Positions 33,917-46,500 of a DNA stretch of 64,000 nucleotides are shown here, one piece after another. The notes beneath the pieces were generated by a model. The model was not told the origin of the DNA. It made no database searches and was given only the letters and a program-made list of their open reading frames with translations. The DNA lies in the NCBI RefSeq assembly GCF_023343835.1, contig NC_064444.1, positions 16,095,219-16,159,218 on the forward strand, read 5' to 3'. A program made the position numbers and the translations under genes. Within the stretch, counting starts at the first letter, position 1; every line of letters begins with the position of its first letter. This DNA comes from Lagopus muta. Taxonomy: Eukaryota > Chordata > Aves > Galliformes > Phasianidae.

Positions 33917-35420
33917 GAACAGTCAAAGAATTCATCTCTTGAATTCAGTGGGAGTATTCTTTCAACCTATTAATAAGCACAATTGATACAAAATAGAGAT
34001 GAAAATTACTGTTAAAAAAAAAATTGCTTCCTTTTTTGTTATTGTTTTTTTTTAATTTTCTATTTGGAGGAGTTACTCCTGTTTGAATGTAAAGGAACAA
34101 TCGCTGTCCTTGTTGCCAGTATCACACTACTGGGAATGTTGTTCACTGTCTTCCAAGGTCATGCTTCCACAGAAGTAAGATGTGTGCTAAGAGGCTCCAG
34201 TAATGACATGACCTCTCAGTATGGAGTCTGAGGAGATCCCTTGTCTAAAAACAGGTGAAATTTTTTGTGGCCCTCAGTTCTTCTGCATCCCTAACATGTC
34301 TTAAGGGGAAAAAATATTTATTCCACAGTGTTTTAATTTGAAAATATCCTTTAGGCTTTTTGAAGCTTCAGAAAGATAGAATTCAATTACAGGACACTGA
34401 AAGCTGAAACTGCTGTCCTTAGATTTCCCTTAACTGTGTGTGAACTATAAAGCCTAAGCTTCTGAACAGTGCATGCTAATTCACTGATGTTAACAGAAAC
34501 ATCTTTAGGATTATCGATTAAAGATGGGAATGGCTGCATTTCTATGTAACAAAAGACTGCCCAGAATTCCAAGATAGCAGCTCACAGTCCACAGGAAAAT
34601 GTAAACAATAAGGCTTCAGAATAAATGGACTATTTCAAAACAAATAGAATGTTGCTTACAGTTATAAATGCTCAGGACAACTTGGGAGGAGCATTTCGAA
34701 CTTCAGCATATTTTTAATCTAATAGTTATCATTAATGTTACCTTGCTCTGCAAAACTTGAAAGATGAATATGCTATCAAACCACAGTTCAAGTAGTTTGT
34801 ATCTACTCTGAAATTGTCTCCTAGAAGCCATATTTGTATTACTGTGCCATTACTCATTATGGGCTTAGGCTCTGACTTGAAACCAAGTTCTTTCTAGTTA
34901 ATGATTTGAGTGTTTTGCCTCAGTCCTCTCTAGTGCACTGGAAATTGAGCCTTTTCCTTTTTTCTATCCTTCATTTGAATGCACTTTATACAATATTTTA
35001 AGTACATAAGTATTTATGCAAGTAACTACTAAATAAAATCTCAGAAAGTATGGAATGACAGAATATTTTTAATATAAAACTGAGATGAATAAAGTCTAGA
35101 ATGTCTAGTACCAAAAAGAACCAATTTCCAGCTGGTTTTCGTATGTGAAATGTTAACCTTTGCCTCTAAACTACTGCTTGTGTTGTCAGGCTGTAAGTGC
35201 ATTGCCATGTTTAACCTTTTCTGTATTTGTAACTGTGCCTATCCTGATGTTTCATGTGCTTAAAATAAACCTATATTTTTAAAAGACTTCACTAGAATAA
35301 TGCATGTCTTTTTGATATAGTCCTAAGGGTATTCTGGCTACCATGAGGAGCTCAGGAGCTTCCAGAAAATCTTCCTCATGATACCTTACCTCAATAAATA
35401 CATGCAACTTGAATTCAGTA
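33917..35420 (+). other. LPCAT2: LPCAT2 3' UTR region
   Basis: AT-rich, non-coding sequence after the LPCAT2 stop, with four candidate AATAAA signals at 35032, 35088, 35264 and 35393. The gene most likely ends within this range. Which site is used cannot be decided from sequence. Confidence 0.6.
35264..35269 (+). terminator. LPCAT2: Candidate polyadenylation signal of LPCAT2
   Basis: AATAAA in CTTAAAATAAACCTATATTT. Similar signals at 35032-35037, 35088-35093 and 35393-35398 are alternatives. Confidence 0.45.
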
Positions 35421-38400
35421 TTCTAATTTTGGGTGTGATGGCACTTTTCTTTATGGCACAGCTAGAAGAATAGGACAGGACTGATGTTCTTCCAAAGAGT
35501 TACTTCTGCTCAGTACCTCAGCAAGAGGGAACGTGATACAAAGGACCTCAGTTATCTGGAGAGATCTCTCTCTTTTCTGGCAGAAAATAAAGCACTACCA
35601 TTTACATTTAAAATGAGTGACTCCAACCACAGCTGAGGTATAACAACCCTGGCTTTGTGTGATTTGAACATTAAAGAATGAGAAGCAGGGTGTAAATAGA
35701 TGTTAATTCCTTGGCAAGGATCTTTTTTGCCTATCATGTTAATGGCTCAACTTTCCAACCAAGAGCAACCTTTTTCAAAGAAGGTTTCTATTCCAACCAG
35801 TAAGAAAAAGATGGATGGATAAAGATGGCAAAAACAACTACTTCAGGTCTTTGACTGCCAAGGGTACCTTACACTTATTGCTGTTAAATTCAGCCACACT
35901 TCACAACTATGCTTCTTCACACTATGCTGCCCACTAGTGTAGCATATTCAGTGATTTTGTATATACATGCAAGTCACAAATGCTTGGCAATTAAAGCCAA
36001 AATACTGTGTTTACAGATATACCTATCCCAGGAGTTTCATGGGTTTGGCATGTAGCAGTGATTCAACTAAGGTCTGAAAAGAAATTAGCTAAATGTTAGG
36101 ACACTAACTCAATAGACACACATCTGCTTGATTTGCGGGAAGGGAATACATTAATATCTAGGCATCATTGCGCCTCGGGGAGCTTTTAAAAGGAGCAAAC
36201 TAAAAGCAGGCTGCAGCAAACGGGCATTACATTAAGTGGCAGAGCAGGAACTAAATAGAAAGAGAAGCCTGAAAAACTAAACAGAAAGTGGTTCTCAGTC
36301 AGGCATTGAAGGATGACACCTTTCAGTACCTGCAGGGAATGTTGCCTCACTGCCTGACACTCCCTGACATGTGCGATCCTAAGCCTAAACCACCCTATTT
36401 AAGGACTGTTTAGAGTAGCACACAGTAGAGCTACAAAGCTATTTTCAGTGTCATGTAAACATTAGAAATATCATTTATTTAATTAGTACTTCTCTATTTT
36501 GCTGTAAAAAGGATTTGATAATACCTTCTCAGATGCCAAAGTAAGACATGGAACCCTACAGAAACTATCAATCTTAACAAGGATGAGAATCAGGTGAGGA
36601 CAAAAGTCCATTGTAAGAGGAAAACACAACTAATTCTCAAGAACTGATGCATACAGGCTGCTGCTGTTCTTTATGTTTTCCAACAAAAGTGTACATGCAA
36701 TACAATTAGTATGAATTGTAAAAAAAAAGCTTATAAAAGCTGGGTTTCTGTTTCTGAACACATGAAAGGCAGCCTGGAAAAATGGCCTTCCTTGTTCACC
36801 TGGAAATGGGGAATATGTTAACACCATACGTCCTGAGCAGTTTGTTTAAGGCGAATCAATATAGTCTCCACTGGCCATTCCAGTGGCTGATTTCTGAGGG
36901 ATAGCTTTTCTGATCTGAGAAAATGAACAGTGAAGGGCCGTGTTGTCCAACAGGCCTAACAGCCTTTCCTAGCCTGCTGCTGGTTGTACTCCAAAAGGTA
37001 AGGCTGCTTGGCCAGATCTGTCATCTGCTCTAGCAATTCCCATCTAAAGCAAAGCATTCCCTGTGTATCAGATGTTTGAGAAACATCTGCTGAGTTGGTT
37101 TTTTCTGTGGTAGTCAACACACCAGGGCCCTATTTCTGGGTAACTCCTCGGGCACTATGCCAACATAAATAAATACACCATTCTGCCTCAGTAGGCTTCT
37201 GGTGGTGCTCACATAGGGGCCAAGTGCTACTCAAGGTAAACGGATTTGGAAAATCAGAGCCTGAAGCTTAGAAACTCAAAGTGACAAATGCATGAACATG
37301 CCTGCACCCCTCTATGAGCACTGCTTGTGAAGTGTCTGACCACAGCAAGCAAAGCAGCCCCCAGTTCCATGCTAAGAACTACAAAGCTCTCACTTCCAGA
37401 ACACCATAGGAAAAAAGAATAAAAAAAAAAGATTACTATGAAAGACTTGGGGGGTTTGTAGTTACACTGCACAAGCTGCTTGGAAGACTATGTTCACAGT
37501 GGCCTTTGGCTTACCTTTTTCCTATCAGTTTGCCATCCCTTGCAGTAGCCTGCCTTTCTCTCTACTTTCTCCCCTACATCCCCTGCCCAAAATACAAGCA
37601 CCGCTGCTGGAGGCTGTATTCCACAGGGACCAAAGTAAGAAATCTAAAATATACACAGTACTGAACTGGCTGGGATTCTGGAGGCACGTACAAAGCATTC
37701 ATGAACTACCTCTAATAGTCTGCAGCGAGATCGAACTTGTCAAAAGTTGTAAGGGATTTTAATGACATTTAATTAATTAATTTCAAACCTTTGCTCAATG
37801 AAATAACATTTATAAGACCGACTAGCAGTAGGGAGACATTTGTCAGCAGTGCTTAAGTTGGCGGACTGGCTGTTACTATACATAGCCAGAGAGGCAGAAA
37901 GTAAACATCTTATAGGATTAGCAGCTATGCTCATAGCTGAGATGAAATTTGGACATTTCATTAGTATAAGATTGATTCTGACATTTCATAAAGCCAAAAA
38001 GCAAACAAAAAATGTGTCTGATATAAATACAGTATGCAGCACTTATTCAGATAAAGTTCAAGAAGTGCAGCAGGTTTAGTGCCATGACAAAGGAAATACA
38101 GAAGGGTCATTTAAGGACTCAACTTCTGCTAAGCACTTGCGTGTATGCTTAATCCTGAGGGTATCAATCAGATACTTTATGCTTATTAAAAGCACACAAT
38201 AATACTAATAATTAGAAAACATGAAAAATTTCCATAGTAAGTCACTGTTAGTGGTGGTAAGAATTACAACCCCTCACCAAGGAAAGCAACGCTACAGTTG
38301 ATTAAACTTCATGAAAGTTTTCCTTTCTTTGTGCCATCATCTTAGTCTGAGATAGTCTGTAATAACCACAGCCTGACTGTTGAGACTTAGAGACAAGTGA

Positions 38401-40330
38401 CAAAGAAAAAAAGTGAGAATTTAGTGGATTAAACCTAAAGGCCGCTGCAGGGGATGACTGCCTTGTCGCACCCATTGCTTAACAATTTCAGCTGCTAGAA
38501 ACCTTTTCTCAAGATCTGATATGAACACGTATGTGTCTGAAGCCACTACATCTTGTTCACACCTGGCTCAAAGACAACTGCTATCTATGTCTTTGCAGAG
38601 CATCTTCATTTCTACCTGTACGTCCATGTGCCGAGATATCAGCATGTCTCTTTCACTCCTGCCTCTTCCAGCCTTCTCTTCGGAGGCCCAAGAAGCAGAA
38701 GTTGTTCCACTCCTTCCTCAGGGATTGCACTTTCTGGACTCATGGTTCTTTGTGTTCAGGCTCTCTAGAGGCAGCACTTCTCCCTCAGCCCTACCACTTC
38801 TAAGCAGACTGGAAGGATTTCTGCACATAGTTTGTAGCCAACATTCGTGCTTCTGCACGTCCAGTGTAAGGTTTGGCTTTTTCAAGCCCCATGGCATTAC
38901 CCACACATACACAGCTCTCACAGCCTGTAGGCCCCAGCTGCCCTCTGAAGGAGCTGCTGCTTAATGGACTTCCCCCTCTCATTCTTCCAACTCCTCGTTC
39001 CTGCTTAACTGCCATCTCTTAGCTTTGTCCTTCACAAACATGAAGATCAGCATCACGAGAACATTCTGATCAGCTCAGATTATTGATAAAATGTTTTTTT
39101 TTCTAACAAACAAACAAATTCCTTTTGTTAGAGACATTATCTTCTTAAAACTTCACGAAGCATCTGACAGTGCACTAGAAGAAAAGCACTACGAATTAGA
39201 GAGACATGATGAAAGCTTTGAGTATATAATTGTTCAAAAAGAATAATTTCCTTTTCCAAGGTAAACACCAGCCTTGCAGACAAAGATAAGGCCGAGTGCA
39301 CAGTTAGATACACAAGTCTGTGTTTCTGCTCATATCTCCTGATATCAAAGATTGCAGGAAAATTCAACATGTTTTCTTAAAACGTAAAAAAAGAAACGAA
39401 CAGGAAAAGGTGCAGGAGACCAGAAGGAGTCACAGCAGAACTGCCAGCAGCTTTTAGGAGAGTTGTTTGCCCCAGCGCCGGAAGTCTTTGTGAATTTGGA
39501 GATAACCAGCCATGAACCGCAGCAGCTATTCAAAGCAGAAATCATTCCAATGTTTAGATTTTGTACGCTGCTCTTTTGAATGAAAGCATGCCAACCTCTA
39601 TACTGTTTAATTACGTTTCTTTGACAGCCTGTCTCTTGGAAGCAGAAAAAGTATATTGTCAATAGGCAGAGAAGAGAGAGAAAATGGAGCACTTTCACCC
39701 ACCCAAGCCGAAGGCAAGTTTGGACCACTACAAACTCGAAACAACATTAATCCTACACCTCTGAAAATCAACACAAGTGGGAGCTGCTTCTTCTACCTTC
39801 CTTACTGCCAATTTTAAAGACAAAATTTGATGCTTCATGTAGTGGAAACATTTCTGTTAGTAGAAAAGTTGCCCTGTGGAACAAATCAAACCAGCTCTTC
39901 TGAAAATGTCTTTGACAAAGCTCTCTTTCATTATTCATCTTATCACAGTGGGGCTTAGCAGATGAAACAGCCAATGAACTAAGTATTGTGTAAAATACAG
40001 ACTAGGAATTTTGACTTTTCCTTAATATTTAACAGTTTATAAACAGACAGCAAAAGGAAAGAGACTGCCTTGACTAATGCTAGAAGAGAGGTCAGGTGGG
40101 GCACAGACAGAAATCCCAGTGCTCTGAATCCTGATAAAAAAAGCCACGAGAGCTCATGGTGCCCCAAACCTGGTCACTTAATGTGATGTTCTTTGCTTTA
40201 ACACTCCCACTGATTTGGTTTTTTTGTCTGTTGTTGTGTTGGATTTTTTTCTTTTCAGATGCAAAAACATCAATTCAATCTAATCATAGAAGAAGAGATT
40301 AAACAGATTTGATCATTCTTGGCAAGACTG
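35421..40330. other. Intergenic DNA, LPCAT2 to SLC6A2, first part
   Basis: No gene was recognised. Three overlapping open frames at 38521-38964 have no domain similarity I know. An AT-rich motif cluster, TTTAATTAATTAATTT, lies at 37768-37783. Confidence 0.6.
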
Positions 40331-40545
40331 CAGAATCACAGAATCATTAAGGATGGAGAAGACCACGATGGTTGTTTAATCCAACCCCAATCCTTCTCCA
40401 CTGTGCCCACTAACCATGCCTTTCAGTGCCACATCTACTCCCTGCTTGAAAACCCCCAGGGACAGCCCCTCCATCCCCTCCCTGGGAGGGTGGATTCAGA
40501 TGGTGTGTTTAGACTCCTTCAGCATCTTTCTCCACACTGAAATAC
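40331..40545 (-). mobile_element. CR1 LINE fragment (3' end)
   Basis: The plus strand reads CAGAATCACAGAATCATTAAGGATGGAGAAGACC, then TGCCCACTAACCATGC and a GACAGCCCCTCCATCCCCTCC block. This is the reverse-complement order of a CR1 3' end. Identity weakens after about 40500. Overlapping frames here are chance readings through the repeat. Confidence 0.82.
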
Positions 40546-43500
40546 TTGTACTTCTTAATTGCAGCACTCTGACTTGCTTGTTTTCACTAAGTATTTTGAG
40601 CGATATCAAGCTTGATCCCTTCTTCCATCACTGTGGCGCACACTCATACTCAATAGAAAGCTTTCAGGTCTCCATAGGGTTATCGTGGGTGCGGAGGCAA
40701 GCCCTGCTCCAGCAGACACAGACCAGCCAGCACCCGACAGTGTCTGACCTTCTGCTGGAGTCGGTCAGTCTCGATTTACTCTTCTTCCAGCCTGATGTGA
40801 ATAATTTCACAGTAGACAAAAAGACCCCTCCCCTCCACCTAATCTCTTATTATTTTCCAAGTGGAGTCCATCTAGCTTACATCAAAGAATTGCTCTCGTT
40901 TAACCATTGTTTTATAAGTCTGTTAATATTTTTCCTGTCCATAAGACAGAAGACACTGCTGATAGAAATATGTCAACAGGAAAACAAACAGGCAGCATTT
41001 GACATGCTATTAGTCCAAGTCTGGGCAGATAAATAAATCATAGATCAAATATTAATGAGGGGGAGAAGCAGTGTTTATTTCTACTAGGTTCATTACGCAC
41101 ACGTCTCCCATACGGCACAGCACATCTCTGAAAAAGGATGTCACAGTGTACCCAGGGAAGGACTGTTAATGCTGAGAGGACAATGTATTCCCTCCTTAGA
41201 AAGTGCTTCAGTCTCTTGGGACAACGTCACAGCAGCCATACAGAACAAAGCCAGCTAGAAGTCTTTCAGTCCATCACAGTGTAAGGCCAGGGCTGCGGGG
41301 AGGAAAGCACTGCTGCCCCAGTTGCCATCCCTGGGCAGCCTGCTTAGCACACACACACAGGCTGTGGGACTCTTTGCTTCTGTCATTGCATGACCAGAGT
41401 GCTGGGTCTGCTCTATCTTTAATTGCTGCCTTGCTTGCTCTGAGGAGCCCAGCTTGAAGATAAAGAGCTGGCCAGGCCCTGCAGTGCAGAAACCCAAAAC
41501 AAAATTACAGCATGGCCCAATTCAAACAAATAAAGAGCACAAACTCAATATATTGAGACATTCAGAATCTGAAGTAACATCAAAAGGCATATGGGGAAGG
41601 CATTGCCAGAGATGCATCAGTCATGCTGCACAACATGACAAATCACACTTTCTGTAGTAACACGCAGATATGAAGGAGGAAGGAGATGGGACCAACGGGC
41701 TGCAGAGGAGACTGAGACCAGTACCTGGTTACTGAGAAGAAAGCCAACGCTGCCTGCTGCCAGCACTCCCCAGCTGCCTCTGCTCTGGCTGAACTGGCTA
41801 GCTTGCTGGAAACAACATCTCTCATCTTTCCACATATGCCATTAAGTTGTTAACCATCTATGTATGTTTTAGCTCACAATGCTCTCCATTACGCACAATA
41901 CTGATGTAGCAAAATTGAACCCAATTTGTTTTGGTGATGCTTCTTAATTAAAAAAAAAAGTAAAGAAACCACCTTGACATTTGTGTTTTAGATGCAATCT
42001 TATCCACAATAAAGGCAAGGTGATAAGTTTAGCATCTCTTCTCTCCCAAAAATCCAGTACAAATGAAATCAGCTCATGCAAACAAACTGTAAGGAACAAA
42101 ACACATCTAGATGGGGAGCCTCAGTGTAGCTCACATCTTTGGGGGTGAATTAAAGCATCAAAAGAGATGCATCACTTGGGTTAGAAGATGCCTGTGACTC
42201 ATTGGTAGCATCCACTTTCGGACAGTGGGGAATGATTAAAAAGAAGACAAGATCTTTTTTCTGTTTCTTCAGAAGCTGCTCTTTCAGAGGACGCATCTCA
42301 GATCAGTAAAGATTTACCTGGATCTGTAGATAAACACTGCATGGAAGTCAGCAGAAACAGAAGGTCATTTTTGTAAAGCTCAAAGGTACCTCTGTGCATA
42401 AGGCACCATTTTCCAAAAGCCACCTTTAGCTTAGAAAACAAAGTGTTGTTAAAATGTATTTTTACTTTGTTCTTGTTGCTGCTGCTTTCTTCACAGAAAA
42501 CACAGTCCAATAAAGTGCAGGGCACAAGTAGGGTGAGATGGAAAAGGGAAATCCCTATTAACTCAATTAATAGCACAAGCCACTCTTTCCCACTGCTCTT
42601 CTATAGCAAAGATCTCAGAGAAGCCAGGTATCATCCACAGCATTGGTGGAAGAGCAAAACTAGTCCTGGCAATCAGGCACAGCAGCAGCGTGACGCAGCC
42701 TTTTCTGGCTTGCAGGTACCTCCTCTTGCCAGCTGCTATGTAATTTCCAGTCAGCCTTGATATGGGAATAATGAAAGGTGTTTGCCAGCCAGTGCAACAA
42801 AGCCAGTGTATTTTCCACACTGAAAGCCTCATTTATTCATGATGAAGCTCATCTCATTTCTAGCTCAGCAGCACACTGACTTAGTTATTGCCACTGCAAG
42901 CTGGTGCCTGCTAGGAAGGCAGGTCTGTGTACGTAGGCATGTTTCCAGCAATGGCAATTTCTCTGATTCCTTTATTATTTAGTTCTGGGTGAGGGAATGC
43001 AGCCATAGTGTCATATTTTGCTGTGGCCTCTCCCTGCTTATGGCCTTCTACTATAACTGGCCAGTGTTCTTCATCATATTCACTACAATCTTGGTCTCCC
43101 ATTTACTTATAAGTAGTTCAAAAGGCAGTGCTTATTTTCTCTAAATCCACCTATTACAGGGTGTCTAACGAGTAGTTTTAATGAAATACACTCAACCCCA
43201 GTTAGCCCACAGACCTTTCTCCACACCTTTGGTCATGTTTACCACTTCTACCACACAATCCTAATTCTGTCAGCTACTCCTTGACCACATTAAATTATTT
43301 TAAAATACACAGACCACCCCAAAAGAGGAGGGATTACAAACAACCAGCAGAAACAGCAGCTTTCCAGGAAATGTAATCCTCTTCCAAGCAATATTAATGC
43401 TAAAATCCAGGCAACTTTAGTTGCATTGATGAATGTCACACAACTAGCAAACCTGAATCTCATTTATTCCTACACAGCATAATAAACTGAGCTCAGTTCT

Positions 43501-46500
43501 TTTAATTGAAGAGAAGCACTTCCCAGACCAGTGTTTGTTACTCACATATTTAGCCAGCTCTCGGTCTGAAGGTACAAAATTGTCTCTCTTCCCCTTTACC
43601 TTCACACTTTCCATTTCTTTCTCTGTGCAGAACATTAAACACTGGAAGTTACACAGACATGTTTGCATTTCAAAAACTGCATTTGGCAACTGGAAGCAAA
43701 GGGACACTTAGTTTCAATAAAAAAGAACTGCTTTCAGCTGTACTTCACAGTAGTACATGAGAAACAAAAAAATGACTGAATCCAGAAATGCAGCAAAGGC
43801 GATGCTTAGTGTTAAATGTCTAGAAGTGCCCTATCATCCCTTCTTTGGGCAGCACTAAAGGAGTTTCATCAGAAGCAAGTGGGCTGAGGGTTGCTCAGAC
43901 AGATGCAATGGGACGTCCTCCTCCAGGAACAGGTCTCACTCGTTTGGTCTAAGAGCCATTATGCAGACCTGAAACTCAACCACATTCTTCCAGAGACACT
44001 CTAAGGGTGATTTTTTTTACATATTACAGACAAATGCTCATCATTAGAAACAAATGTGTGGGTTTTGGGTTTTTTTTTTCACTTTTTCACTATTAACTCC
44101 GAATAAAATCAAACATCAAGTATGCCAACAAGGTTGCAACTCAGTAAAGGATGCATTCCTAACAGGAGGCAATAAAGGGGATTTTAACAAATTTAGCAAG
44201 TTTCAGGGAGGATCTGGAGAATGGCTGCTTTATTCCTGCCAAAGGAACCAATTAATGACTCAGTGCCAAAAGGAATTGTGAAGGTATTACTCTTGAATGA
44301 AACAATGTTTGAAAAAGGAAATGAATTTGTTTATGAGACACATTGTTGGCTTTGCTCAGTTTTACCACCGCAGTTTTCCTCCAACAGGAAATACAGCATT
44401 AAACAAGAAGAAAGCCTCAATCAATCCCAGTAAAGCAACCTAAAGTTCATGTTAGCCATGACATGATAAGGCTCTTCTACCAGTTTTATTGGCATTTTAA
44501 CTACAAACCCTCCAGAGCTGCCAAGTTTCAATTTACATCCAGACTTCTTCAAAAAGCTTGGGATTTTGACTCGAGCCTATTACATTCCCTTATCTGTTTT
44601 TTTGGTTTGGTTTTGTTTTTTTAAACCGGAGTTGTGCAGGGCTTGGACTGGCCTTACATTAGCCATTTTACAGAGCCTGTCGTAGCAGGACACCAAACCC
44701 CACCAAAACTCAAACAATAATTTATTCAGCACAGCAATTCGACCCTTTAATGTACAGTTTTTGAGGTTGATGTCAGGCATACCTGTCAAGAAACAGGCCC
44801 CAGAATGTAGGTCTATGACTGCAAACCATACCAGAACCAAATCATTACACTGTATGACAATGAACTGGCACAGTTAAAGAAGCATCAGTACTGCCTTAGT
44901 GGTTCCTAACGGTAAGAAACTGAATTAGTGTGCAGTCAGAGCTGTGCTATTATACCATGGAAGATGAGCACTGAGCTCCCAGCACTGCCCTGTTCCTGTC
45001 CTCCTGCCCGTTCCAGTAACCCAGCCGTGCTCTGCTGCTCCTGCTGCCCCGGTTTCCCCTCTGGGATCCCTGCAGAAATCTGTTTGGCAGCGGGGCCTGG
45101 AGCAACGTGTGTGCTGAGACACACCTGGGGGGGGAAAGAGAATGAGAGTAATTGAGAGCAGGGAAAAGCATCAGATAAATAATACTGGAGAGAGTGGTCC
45201 ATATTAAGGGTTAATTTATTGAGAATGAGAATACTGAAGTGCCACTGCTACATCAAACCCTGCTTATGGCTCCCTGCAGACACACATCAGGAGCTGCAGG
45301 GGCTGGACCACCTTCCCTTAGCAAATGGAGCTGCTGAAGAAAACTGCAGCAATTCTAGGACTGAAAGAAGCAGATGAACTATCTGCTGATCTGGATAGAG
45401 GGAAATACAGGGAGTGTTGCATTCAGTAGCTTTCACCCTTACGAAGCCACCAACCAGATTAGCTTAATTCAGCTCAGTCTTCCTACTCCTGTCAAGTCAG
45501 CATGTACAGACAAAAGTGAATACACAATACTTCTCCAAAGAAGAAATCCTAATCTTACCTAGGTTTCCTAAATCACAGGCCTGATCAATTAGAAGACATA
45601 GGAAGCTCCAACCTCCCATCCTCACAGACCCCAAAATTTCCTCTGTAGTTCTTAATTTACTGAACAGGCTCCTATGCTAACCAGAGAGCACAGTCCAACA
45701 AATACTTCAGTCAGTTCCTCTTGTAACCTAAATAAACAGGCAGGCTCTTAGCTGCCAGTACTAACAAGCAGTACCTACCTCATTTTCTCTATTCCTCATA
45801 AAGAGAAAAACAAGAAAGGAAATCAAATTTCCCAACTTCCTCCAAAAACGTTGAGTCTAACCAACTCAACTCATCTGCTGGAGACTGCCTCGGCCCAGAG
45901 CCCCCTTTGGAAGGGATGGTGTTCCACCCAAGGAAATCACACTGCTGGGTGGCCCAGCGAGTCTGTGCCCTTCATAAAGAAGCACTGAATGCATTCTGCA
46001 TTGCCTGCCCAGAAACACTGCAAACTGCTAACAAGATGCAGACACCAGGGATGATTCTGGCTCCTTGATTTCCTTTCACACTATGCATGGAAGCTCAGGC
46101 AGATCCTTGTCCTTGGAAATAAGTAAATGGAAACAAAACTAGAAAACACTGCGATTACAAAAATGCATTAACAAACAGAATCACTGACATTAACGTGCAG
46201 GCTAATAACTCACAACACCCTGCCATCAAGAATAAAAACTTGTAAGGAATTGGGAATTAATTGTTCTGTGCTGTTCAGTAGTCACACCATGTATGCCAGT
46301 GCATCCTGACTTTCTGTAACTGCTTGGTGTGCATCATTCCACTTTTGGCCTGACATCCTTCCACACAACCTTAGCTCACTCTCCCCATCTCACTCTATTC
46401 TCCATTTCTTTAAACACTTAAAACTTCCATGTGCTCCTTTGTGCAGGAAATACCTGCACTGTGCAGCTGCAGGAGAGCACCGTGGAGCAGAGCATCGTGC

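Noticed and set aside
38521-38964. Three overlapping plus-strand frames (71 to 147 residues)
   Set aside because: All three frames being open at once suggests compositional bias; no domain or start context stands out.
40416-41036. 206-residue plus-strand frame
   Set aside because: Its first part reads through a CR1 fragment and the rest has no domain; a chance opening is likely.
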